Assembly (NCBI GenBank): GCA_016718385.1
Contig: JADKDK010000006.1
Span: forward strand, 248,001 to 312,000
DNA: 64,000 nucleotides
Reading direction: 5' to 3'
Source: Gammaproteobacteria bacterium
GTDB lineage: Bacteria > Pseudomonadota > Gammaproteobacteria > Pseudomonadales > UBA5518
The notes under the pieces: model-generated
What the model was told of the DNA's origin: nothing
The model's database searches: none
What the model saw: the letters and a program-made list of their open reading frames with translations, nothing else
Shown: piece after piece, positions 25,586 through 33,289 of the stretch
Numbering within the stretch: the first letter of the stretch is position 1
How the letters are laid out: each line of letters starts with the position of its first letter
Made by a program: the position numbers and the translations under genes

Positions 25586-26290
25586 CTATTTGGGAACTAT
25601 ATAACTCTCAACGTTAACTATATCGTCCTTGACCTGAATGACGCCTACATCTGGGCAACCGATCACAGAGGCAAAACTGCTAAACGAAGGAAGCGCGTTT
25701 TGAAACAGAATAAAGCTGGTGCGCTCGGCTACGATCGAGCCTGATCGGACCTCCTTGATATAGGTTCGAACCGGCAAAATCTTCGAACTGAATATGTTAT
25801 CGAGCGAAATTGCCGTCCCCCTCTCGCTGTAAATCCCAAACTCAGACGTCGGCGTCTGAATACGCTCAACTGCGATGCAGTATCCACGAGCGAGAAAGCG
25901 TCGCCCAAACTCAGAATCCTCCAACTGATCCTGTGCTGTCGCAAAACATTCTCCACTATCGAGCGGCGCCTTCGACAATCGATAGAATCCCGCCTCAGGA
26001 ATAGGGGAGTACGGTTTAGGATTCCTCTGCTCGATCTCCACGTATCGGTATTCGCTTTCTGTAATGATCCGCCAACAGCCCGCACCGTAACATTGCTCCT
26101 CGCTATTGAAGTAGCCGTCCGCCGACACCTTGCGGTACACCTTCGGTTCCACGCCCTGCTCGCACAGCGCGCGCAGTTCCTTGCGGCCGGCGTTGTGGGC
26201 GGCGTAGAGGTACAGCGCGGCGCAGGCCAGCAGGAGCAGCGACAGGCGGCCGAATGTGCGCAGGCCGAAGAGTCGGGGGATTGGGCTCAT
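25586..26290 (-). CDS. Small single-span membrane protein beside the RTX lipase; immunity candidate
   Basis: A 234-residue protein. After MSPIPRLFGLRTFG one membrane helix (LSLLLLACAALYLYAAH) anchors a periplasmic domain with several cysteines (LCEQG, EQCYGAGCW, GECFA, YCIAV, IGCPDV). I do not recognise the family. It precedes the lipase gene by 17 bases, which fits an immunity or chaperone protein made with an effector; this is inference. Its last two-thirds have much lower GC than anything nearby, and the drop continues into the first codons of the lipase gene. The start at 26290 is uncertain; the ATG at 26326 is also possible. Confidence 0.65.
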   Translation of the reverse strand: MSPIPRLFGLRTFGRLSLLLLACAALYLYAAHNAGRKELRALCEQGVEPKVYRKVSADGYFNSEEQCYGAGCWRIITESEYRYVEIEQRNPKPYSPIPEAGFYRLSKAPLDSGECFATAQDQLEDSEFGRRFLARGYCIAVERIQTPTSEFGIYSERGTAISLDNIFSSKILPVRTYIKEVRSGSIVAERTSFILFQNALPSFSSFASVIGCPDVGVIQVKDDIVNVESYIVPK

Positions 26291-26354
26291 GTGTGGGCGG
26301 TGCTCCTTTGTTGTTCGATGGCGCATTGGTCGCGCGCATGGCCCGTGTCCGGCC

Positions 26355-26403
26355 GTAGGTCCGAATTCATTCGGACAGATGTCCGGCTGAAGCCGGACCT
26401 ACG
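26355..26403. repeat. Two covarying palindromes (CGAA and CGGC stems)
   Basis: GTC-CGAA-TTCA-TTCG-GAC at 26355-26377 and the CGGC type at 26380-26403. The CCTACG flank of the second contains, on the minus strand, the TAG stop of the TPR gene (26399-26401). Confidence 0.88.
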
Positions 26404-27835
26404 GCGGCAGCTTGGCGTGGGCGTCGAATTCGCGTCGGGCGCGGACTTCGGTCCATTTGCCTACCAGGCGCAGCAGCTCGGTGCATACGCTACTCCAGTC
26501 GCCGGGCGATTTCTGCCGCAGCAGTCGCATCGTCGGATACCACGGCGTGGAATCGCCGCGCATGCCGTAGATCCAGTGCGGGTTGAATGGCAGCAGCGCG
26601 AGCACCGGCTTGCCCATGCAGCCGGCGAGCTGCGCCACCGCGCTGTCGCAGGCAACCACCAGGTCCATCGCCTCCAGCGCGGCCGCCGTGTCACCGAAAT
26701 GGCGGCACTGCGCACCCAGATCCACGACGAATCCCGCCGCGCCGGCGCTGTGCTGCTCGGCGGCGGCCGGTCCCTTCTGCAACGAAAACACCTGCACGCC
26801 GGGCAGCGCCGCGAGCGGCATGATCCGCGCCAGTGGCAGCGAACCGCGCGCATCGCCGCGCTCCCTTCCCCTTCCCGACCACATCACGCCGATGCGAAAA
26901 CTCCCCGCGTAGGGCGCGATGCGCCGGCGCATGATCGCGCGCGAATCCTCCGGCACCGCGATGGCGACGGGCTCCGGGATCGTGATGCCGCGCGGATCCA
27001 CCAGGCCGGGCAGGCTGAGCAGCGGGCAATGGAAATCCGCCACGACACCCGGCGCCGCGGTATCGCGCATCGGCGCCAGGCGCACCGGCATGGCGGCGAG
27101 CACCGGATGGAGCGCGGGCGCGCAGCGCAGCGTGATATCCGCGCCACGGCGCACGAGCATCGCGACGAAGCGCGCCGCCCACAGGGTATCGGCCAGGCCG
27201 GGCTCGGCCTGCAGCAGCAGGCGCTTGCCGCCGATGCACTCGCCCTGCCAGCGCGGCGCATCGACGCGCGGCAACCGCGGCACGGCACTCAGCAGACGCG
27301 CTTCGTAATCGGGCCAGGCCTCGCGATAGCGCCCGGTGTGCAGGCGTAGCAGCGCGCGCTCGTACAGCAGGTCCGGGCGCTGCGGCTCGCGCGCCAGGCA
27401 CTGCTCGATGATGTCCTCAGCGGCCGTGAATCGCCCGGCCTCGCGCAGCGACACGGCGCAGTTGAGCTGCAGCTGCATGCGCTGCGGATCCAGTTGCAGC
27501 GCGCGGCGGTGGCAGTAGAGCGACTGCTCGTGCTCCTCGAACTGCTTCCACAGGTTGCCGAGGTTGCTCCACACCGCGGCATCGTCGGGCCGCAACCGCA
27601 GCGCGCGCTGGTAGCAGACCAGCGCCGCGTCGGCGCGCCCGGTGCGGCGCAGGGCCGCGCCGAGGTTCATCCAGCCCGGCGCGTCCTGCGGGTTGCGCTT
27701 GAGATGGCGCTGGTAGAGCACGATCGCGCCCTCGGTGTCGCCGCTGCGGTGACGCTCGATGGCCGATGTCCATGCCGGCTGCATCGCGGCGCTGCCGGCG
27801 TCGGGTATGGGGTTCGAATGCACTGCCTGTTCCAT
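26399..27835 (-). CDS. TPR protein with glycosyltransferase-like C-terminal half
   Basis: A 478-residue protein. Residues about 20-180 are TPR repeats (HRSGDTEGAIVLYQRHLKRN; DAALVCYQRALRLRPDDAAV; RRALQLDPQR). The rest resembles the GT9/GT41-like domain found in TPR glycosyltransferases (RIGVMWSGRGRER; FSLQKGPAA; MDLVVACDSAVAQLAGCMGK). It starts 2 bases after the hlyD stop, so it belongs to the secretion operon. Proteins of this design are often next to large repeat exoproteins secreted by type I systems and may modify them before export, but that is not established. The stop codon lies in a palindrome flank. Confidence 0.8.
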   Translation of the reverse strand: MEQAVHSNPIPDAGSAAMQPAWTSAIERHRSGDTEGAIVLYQRHLKRNPQDAPGWMNLGAALRRTGRADAALVCYQRALRLRPDDAAVWSNLGNLWKQFEEHEQSLYCHRRALQLDPQRMQLQLNCAVSLREAGRFTAAEDIIEQCLAREPQRPDLLYERALLRLHTGRYREAWPDYEARLLSAVPRLPRVDAPRWQGECIGGKRLLLQAEPGLADTLWAARFVAMLVRRGADITLRCAPALHPVLAAMPVRLAPMRDTAAPGVVADFHCPLLSLPGLVDPRGITIPEPVAIAVPEDSRAIMRRRIAPYAGSFRIGVMWSGRGRERGDARGSLPLARIMPLAALPGVQVFSLQKGPAAAEQHSAGAAGFVVDLGAQCRHFGDTAAALEAMDLVVACDSAVAQLAGCMGKPVLALLPFNPHWIYGMRGDSTPWYPTMRLLRQKSPGDWSSVCTELLRLVGKWTEVRARREFDAHAKLPP

Positions 27836-27837
27836 GG

Positions 27838-29223
27838 CTAACGCTCCCTGATGCTGTCGTGAACCACCCTGCCGAGCGGCGACAGGAAATAATCGATGAT
27901 CTTCCGGGTGCCGGTCCTGATCTCCACCTGCACGGCCATGCCGGGCGCCAGCGTGGCGCGCCCCTCGCCGACCGCGATCCAGTCGCGCTCGAGCGCGACA
28001 CGCGCGGGGTACACCGCGCCGAACTGCGGATGCTCGACGGCCTCGGCCGATACCGAGCGCACGCGCGCCGGCAGCAGCCCGTAGCGCGTGAACTCGAAGG
28101 TGTCGACCTTCACCGCGGCTTGCTGCCCGCTGCCGACGAAGCCGATGTCGCGATTGAGCACGAAGGCCTCGACCTCGAGCGCCGCGTCGCGCGGCACCAC
28201 GACCAGCACCGGCTCGGCGGGCTCGAGCACCGCGCCGACCGCGCGCACCGCGAGCTGCTGCACGGTGCCGGCCGCCGGCGAGCGCAGCTCGAGACGGGCG
28301 GCGCGCTCCTCGAGCCGCTCGCGATCGCGCGCCAGCGCATCGGCGCCGCGACGGCGCGCCTCGACCGCGAGCAGCGCCTCGCGCAGGCTGCCCGCCTCGA
28401 AGGCCTCGCGCTCGGCTGCGATCTCCGCGATCTCGCGCTCGAGTGCCGCGCCGCGCTCGCGCTCGCTCTGCAGTTCCTGCTCCATCGCCACGCGCTCCAG
28501 ATCCTGCTGCTGCCACTGCTGGCGCGCGAGCAGGTGCCGCTGATGCAGCTCGCGTGCCGAGGCCGCGCGTTCGACAAGAATCGGCACGCCGTGCTCGAGC
28601 CTGACGAGGTTGGCCGCTATCGCGCGCTGCGCTGCCATGCGTGCATCCAGGCGCTGCACCAGCGCATCGCGCCGGCGGGCCTGCTCGCGCAGCCGCGATT
28701 CGAGCAGCCACGCCTGCAGGGCGAACTGCTCGGCGTCGGGGGCGCTATCCGCCTCGCGCAGGGCCGCGGCCAGCACCGGTCCCGCCCCGTCGGCGTCGCC
28801 AGACTCCAGCAGCCGCCACAACGCCAGCGCGGCTCCCAGCGCGAGGCGTTCGGCCTGCAGTTCGCCGCGCACGCGGGCGAGCTCGGCCAACAGCTCCGCG
28901 CCGTCGAGCTCGAGCAACACCTGTCCTTCCTGCACGGCCTCGCCCTCGCGCACGTGGATCGCGCGCACGATGCCGCCGTCCAGCGACTGCAGCACCTTGC
29001 TGCGCCCGTCGGGAATCACGCGTCCCGTTGCGACCGCCACCACGTCGACGCGCCCGATCATCGCCCACGCCAGCAGCACGGCCAGCAACAGGAACACCGC
29101 GTGCAGCAGCCAGCGCCCCGGCATCGCGGGCTCGCCGTCACGCAGCGCGATCGCGGCGGGCCGGAAGCGCGCATCCTCAGGCCGCGGTTCGCGCGGCGAC
29201 ACAGGGGGAATTCGCATGATCAT
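27838..29223 (-). CDS. Type I secretion membrane fusion protein (HlyD family)
   Basis: A 461-residue protein. A short cytoplasmic N-terminus and one membrane helix (WLLHAVFLLLAVLLAWAMIG, about 35-55) precede a biotinyl-lipoyl-like hairpin (RSKVLQSLDGGIVRAIHVRE), a very long coiled coil (about 110-330) and the C-terminal beta domain with GMAVQVEIRTGTRKIIDYFL, the HlyD signature. It bridges the ABC transporter to a TolC-type outer-membrane channel, which is not in this window. The ATG at 29223 follows AGGAGG by 5 bases and lies 10 bases after the transporter gene. Confidence 0.94.
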   Translation of the reverse strand: MIMRIPPVSPREPRPEDARFRPAAIALRDGEPAMPGRWLLHAVFLLLAVLLAWAMIGRVDVVAVATGRVIPDGRSKVLQSLDGGIVRAIHVREGEAVQEGQVLLELDGAELLAELARVRGELQAERLALGAALALWRLLESGDADGAGPVLAAALREADSAPDAEQFALQAWLLESRLREQARRRDALVQRLDARMAAQRAIAANLVRLEHGVPILVERAASARELHQRHLLARQQWQQQDLERVAMEQELQSERERGAALEREIAEIAAEREAFEAGSLREALLAVEARRRGADALARDRERLEERAARLELRSPAAGTVQQLAVRAVGAVLEPAEPVLVVVPRDAALEVEAFVLNRDIGFVGSGQQAAVKVDTFEFTRYGLLPARVRSVSAEAVEHPQFGAVYPARVALERDWIAVGEGRATLAPGMAVQVEIRTGTRKIIDYFLSPLGRVVHDSIRER

Positions 29224-29233
29224 GCGCACCTCC

Positions 29234-31393
29234 TCAGGCCGCGCGCGCCGGCGACTGCAGTGCGTGCAGGCGCGCGAACAACCCACCGGCCGCGAGCAGT
29301 GCCGCCGGCGTGCCCTGTTCCACCAGCCGTCCGCGATCCAGCACCAGGATGCGCTCGCAGCGCGCCAGCGCGCTGAGGCGGTGCGCGATGATGATCACGG
29401 TGCGCCCGGCGCAGATCGCCTCGAGGTTGGCGCGCACCACGCTCTCCGATTCGTAGTCGAGGGCGCTGGTCGCCTCGTCGAAAATGAGGATGCGCGGGTC
29501 CCGCACCAGCGCCCGCGCGATCGCGAGACGCTGACGCTGCCCGCCGGATAGGTTGTGCGCGTGCTCGCCGAGCGGCGTGTCGTAGCCGTAGGGCAGCTCG
29601 GCGATGAACTCGTGCGCCCCGGCCAGGCGCGCGGCATGCATCACGCGCTCCAGCGGCATGCCCGGATCGCCGAGCGCGATGTTCTCGCGCACGCTGGCGT
29701 TGAACAGGAAGCACTCCTGCGGCACCACGCCGATCTGGCGGCGCAGCGCATCGGGCGCGGCCAGCGCGATGTCGCAGCCGTCGATGAGGATGCGTCCCTG
29801 CTCGGGGACGTAGAGGCGCTGCACCAGCCGCGCCAGCGTGCTCTTGCCCGAACCCGAACGACCGACGATGCCGATCACCTCCCCCGGCGCGATGGCCAGG
29901 TCGAGTTCGCAGAGCGCGTGCGCGCGCTCGGGTTCGTAGCGGAACGAGACGCGCTCGAAGCGGATCGCGCCGGCCAGTGTCGGCAGCGCGGCGCGCGAGG
30001 CGTGCGCGCCGGTCTCGCCGGGGCTGTTCAGGATGTCGCCGAGGCGTGCCAGCGAGACGCGCGCCTGCTGGAAGTCCTGCCACAGCTGGAACAGCCGCAG
30101 CACCGGCGCGCCGCTGCGCATCGCGAGCATGTTGAAGGCGATCAATTCGCCCACGCTCAGCGTGCCCGCGATCACCGCGCCGGCGCCGAACCACAGCAGC
30201 CCCGCGCTCACCAGGCGGCTGACCAGGTTCGCGACCTGCGCCGACCAGTTCGCCGTCAGCGTGGCGCGGTAGGCCGCGCTCACGTAGCCCGCGAGCTGCT
30301 CCTCCCAGCGCCGCTGCATCGGCGGCTCCAGCGCCATCGCCTTCAGCGTGTGCATGCCGGCCAGCGATTCGACCAGGAAGGACTGGTTCTCGGCGCCGAG
30401 GCGGAACTTCTCTTCCACCTGCGCGCGCAGCGCCGGCGCGGCCGCGAGCGAGAGCAGCAGGTAGAGCGGCAGCGACAACGCGACCACCGCGCACAGCAGC
30501 GGGCTGTAGTGGTACATCAGGGCGAAGGCGATCACGGTGAAACCAAGATCGATCAGCAAGGTGAGCGCCGAGCCGGTGACGAAGGCGCGCAGCGTTTCCA
30601 GCTCGCGCACGCGCGCGGCGATCTCCCCGACGCGGCGCACCTCGAAGTAGCGCAGCGGCAGCGCCAGCAGGTGCGCGAACAGCCGCGCGCCGAGCGTGAC
30701 GTCGATGCGGTTGGTGGTGTGCGCGAGCAGCCAGGTGCGAAGGCCCCCGAGCAGCACCTCGAACACCGACACCACCACGAAGCCCGCGACCAGCACCTGC
30801 AGCGTGCCCAGCACCTTGTGCACCAGCACCTTGTCGACCACGACCTGGAAGAACACCGGAGTGGCGAGCCCCAGCACCTGCAGCACCGCCGAGCCCAGCA
30901 GCACCTCGGCGAGGATGCGCCGGTAGGGCCGCGCGGCGCGCAGGAACCAGCCGATGCCGAAACGCGTGGACTGCGCCCCGGCGCCGCGCCGCGCGAGGAG
31001 CAGCAGCCGGCCGCTCCAGGTGGCGAGGAACTCGGCGCGCGCCATGATGCGCGGCTGCGCCCCGCCCGGCTCCTGCACCAGCACGCGCTCGGCGGAGACC
31101 CGCGCCAGCACCAGCCAGCCGCCCGCGCGTGTCTCGGCCAGCGCGGGCAGCGGCAGCGTGTCGAGCCCGTCGTCCGTGGCGCTGCGCAGGCGCGCGCGCA
31201 GCCCGGTGTCGCGCGCCGCGCGCACCAGCGCCGCGGCATCCAGCGCCCGACCGCCGCTGCCGTGGCGGTGCCTCAGGGTGTCGGGGTCGGTGGCGAGACC
31301 GTGCAGGCGCGCGACGAGCACGAGCGCCGCGAGGCCGCTGTCGGTCGGCGGAGGGCCGGATTCAGGATGTGGAGCAGGAGTGGTCTTGTCCAT
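29234..31393 (-). CDS. Type I secretion ABC transporter with inactive C39-like domain
   Basis: A 719-residue HlyB-type exporter. The N-terminal C39-like domain (about 15-130) starts DSGLAALVLVARLHG: the catalytic Cys of C39 peptidases is replaced, so it should bind rather than cut the substrate. Six membrane helices (about 155-430) and a nucleotide-binding domain follow, with Walker A GRSGSGKST (511-519), LSGGQ (615-619) and Walker B ILIFDEATSALD. It energises export of the RTX protein encoded three genes downstream. It is the first gene of the operon. The AGGG ribosome site lies in the loop of a short inverted repeat. Confidence 0.95.
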   Translation of the reverse strand: MDKTTPAPHPESGPPPTDSGLAALVLVARLHGLATDPDTLRHRHGSGGRALDAAALVRAARDTGLRARLRSATDDGLDTLPLPALAETRAGGWLVLARVSAERVLVQEPGGAQPRIMARAEFLATWSGRLLLLARRGAGAQSTRFGIGWFLRAARPYRRILAEVLLGSAVLQVLGLATPVFFQVVVDKVLVHKVLGTLQVLVAGFVVVSVFEVLLGGLRTWLLAHTTNRIDVTLGARLFAHLLALPLRYFEVRRVGEIAARVRELETLRAFVTGSALTLLIDLGFTVIAFALMYHYSPLLCAVVALSLPLYLLLSLAAAPALRAQVEEKFRLGAENQSFLVESLAGMHTLKAMALEPPMQRRWEEQLAGYVSAAYRATLTANWSAQVANLVSRLVSAGLLWFGAGAVIAGTLSVGELIAFNMLAMRSGAPVLRLFQLWQDFQQARVSLARLGDILNSPGETGAHASRAALPTLAGAIRFERVSFRYEPERAHALCELDLAIAPGEVIGIVGRSGSGKSTLARLVQRLYVPEQGRILIDGCDIALAAPDALRRQIGVVPQECFLFNASVRENIALGDPGMPLERVMHAARLAGAHEFIAELPYGYDTPLGEHAHNLSGGQRQRLAIARALVRDPRILIFDEATSALDYESESVVRANLEAICAGRTVIIIAHRLSALARCERILVLDRGRLVEQGTPAALLAAGGLFARLHALQSPARAA

Positions 31394-31409
31394 GTTACGT
31401 CCCTGTAAC
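31394..31409. promoter_or_regulatory. GTTAC-N6-GTAAC inverted repeat at the transporter start
   Basis: GTTAC (31394-31398) and GTAAC (31405-31409) flank the AGGGAC that serves as ribosome site for the ABC transporter on the minus strand. It could be a small operator or a hairpin that exposes or hides the ribosome site. Evidence is structural only. Confidence 0.3.
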
Positions 31410-31508
31410 GGTCAAGCACGGCCCCACGCTACGCCCGTCCCCGACGGCGTGCAAGCCCCCGCTGGCAAGCTGGCCGCAAATCACCTTTGGCATTTCCGGC
31501 ATTGCACC

Positions 31509-31560
31509 TGTCGGCATTCATGCCGACCCACAGTTCCTGTCGGCATGAATGCCGACCTAC
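31509..31560. repeat. Two palindromes, GGCA stem
   Basis: GTC-GGCA-TTCA-TGCC-GAC at 31509-31532 and the opposite-strand form at 31539-31560, so the pair lies head to head. They sit in the divergent region between the transporter operon and the ATPase gene, 34 bases before its ATG. Confidence 0.88.
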
Positions 31561-31593
31561 AATGCATGGACAATTCCGGCGCGACGGGACCCC

Positions 31594-33186
31594 ATGCAGA
31601 ACACGGTGACCAATCTCTTCGGCGATCCGCAGCAACCGGTCGCGGCAGCGCACCGCGCGCGCGTGGTCGCGATCACCAGCGGCAAGGGCGGCGTCGGCAA
31701 GACCAGCATCACCGCGAACATCGCGGTCGCGCTGGCGCTGGCCGGGAAGCGGGTGTGCATCGTCGATGCCGACACGGGCCTTGCGAACATCAATATCGTG
31801 ATGGGCCTGACGCCGCGGCACACGCTGGAGGATTTTCTCGACGGCGCGCTGCCGATCGAGGCGATCCTGATGGAAGGCCCGCGCGGCGTGCGCGTGGTGC
31901 CCGGCGCATCGGGCATCGTGGAATACGCCGACCTCAGCCGCCACCACCAGCAGTCCTTGCTCAACGGCATGCAACGGCTGGAGGAACAGTTCGACTACCT
32001 GCTGATCGACACCGCGGCCGGCATCGCCGACTCCGTGATCCACTTCGTGCTCGCGGCCGAGCGCGCGCTGCTGGTGATCTCCCCGGATCCCACCTCGCTC
32101 ACCGATGCCTTCGCGCTCACGCGCATCCTCAAGCGCAACAATTACACGGGCCGGCTGCACGCGCTGGTGAACATGGCCGACAGCGTGGAATCCGCGCGCA
32201 AGGTCTACCAGCGCTTCGCGCAGGCGGTGCACAAGTACATGCAGGTCGACATCGACTGGTTCGGCCACGTCAGCGCCGACCGCGCCGTGGTCACCTCGGT
32301 GCGGCTGCAGCACCCGGTGATCCTGGTGCAGCCCGACGCGCCCGCCAGCCGCTGCTTCCACGCGCTGGCGCAGGGGCTCGAGCAGGCCTGTTCCGGCGAG
32401 CAGGGTCCGGGGCTCGCCGAGCACCTGCGCTCGTTGCAGCCCGAGACCGCGGTCGATCCGGCCTCGGCCGCGATCGACATGATCCGCAGCGCGCAGCCGA
32501 CGCGCCCCGTGGCGCGCGAGGCGAACCTCGGCGAGCTGCACCGCCAGTTCATCGACTGCATCCAGGAGAGCAAGGGCAGCGCCGAGGAGCTGGTGGCGGC
32601 GATCAAGCCGATCATCGACGCCTACGTGGCGCGCTTTCATTCCTTCCCGCTCGACATGCGCGAGGCGATCTACCGCTACCTGGAGATGGGGGACTTCCCC
32701 GACCACGAGATCCGCAACCAGGTGATGATGCTCGAGCAGCTCTACGAGAAGCGCTACCAGCGTCCGCTGATGGACAAGGAAGACAGCCTGTTCCGGCTGC
32801 TCAACCAGGTACGCGATTCCGAATCCGATTTCGCCTCGACCATCGCGCGGCTGCAGCAGAGCTACGAGCGCCAGTACCGGCCGATGCCGCAGGAGGCCCT
32901 CGCCGCGCTCACCGAGCGGCTGCGCCAGCCGGAAGTGGAGGAACAGGACGTGGCGCAGTGCATCGAGGCGCTGCACTCGCTCTACGAGGACCGCTTCGCG
33001 CGCCGTTACGTCACCGAGGACCGCGCGCTGCGCGAGCGTGTGGGCGCGCTCGCCACCGAGCTGGCATCGCGCGAAGCCGCGCGCCGCGACACCCTCGCCA
33101 TCATCGCCGGCGAGATCGAGCAATCACTGCAGCACGACGAGCGGCTGCAGGCGGTGTTGCGGGAGCTCGCTGCGCCGTCGGGTTGA
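31594..33186 (+). CDS. MinD/FlhG-like ATPase with long C-terminal extension
   Basis: A 530-residue protein. Residues about 20-270 are a ParA/MinD-type ATPase with the deviant Walker A SGKGGVGKTSITANIA, DADTGLANINIVMGL (switch I region) and YLLIDTAAGIADSV (Walker B/switch II), closest in flavour to FlhG/FleN. The last 250 residues are a helical, charged extension (RYLEMGDFPDHEIRNQVMML; RQPEVEEQDVAQCIEALHSL) that FleN lacks. No flagellar genes are near. It may position or count a polar machine such as pili; that is inference. I choose the ATG at 31594; an in-frame earlier start would add 15 residues encoded next to a palindrome. Confidence 0.8.
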   Translation: MQNTVTNLFGDPQQPVAAAHRARVVAITSGKGGVGKTSITANIAVALALAGKRVCIVDADTGLANINIVMGLTPRHTLEDFLDGALPIEAILMEGPRGVRVVPGASGIVEYADLSRHHQQSLLNGMQRLEEQFDYLLIDTAAGIADSVIHFVLAAERALLVISPDPTSLTDAFALTRILKRNNYTGRLHALVNMADSVESARKVYQRFAQAVHKYMQVDIDWFGHVSADRAVVTSVRLQHPVILVQPDAPASRCFHALAQGLEQACSGEQGPGLAEHLRSLQPETAVDPASAAIDMIRSAQPTRPVAREANLGELHRQFIDCIQESKGSAEELVAAIKPIIDAYVARFHSFPLDMREAIYRYLEMGDFPDHEIRNQVMMLEQLYEKRYQRPLMDKEDSLFRLLNQVRDSESDFASTIARLQQSYERQYRPMPQEALAALTERLRQPEVEEQDVAQCIEALHSLYEDRFARRYVTEDRALRERVGALATELASREAARRDTLAIIAGEIEQSLQHDERLQAVLRELAAPSG

Positions 33187-33189
33187 TAT

Positions 33190-33272
33190 GGTCGCGGGCA
33201 TGGCCCGCTCCTACACCCATCCCGGCGCCGTCGTGTATTCGGGCTTGTAGGAACGGGCCATGCCCGCGACCA
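33190..33272. repeat. Inverted pair of REP-like palindromes between convergent genes
   Basis: One copy of the CGCGGGCATGGCCCGC element at 33190-33215 and a second in opposite orientation at 33246-33272, 30 bases apart. They fill the gap between the ATPase gene (+) and lon (-). Such paired elements (BIME-like) can fold in RNA from either strand and may act as shared transcript ends. Confidence 0.8.
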
Positions 33273-33289
33273 CAACTCCTCCCGGTAAC

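Noticed and set aside
26326..26350. A further REP element copy (GGTCGCGCGCATGGCCCG)
   Set aside because: The arms are degenerate and the tail is missing, so I do not count it with the four good copies.
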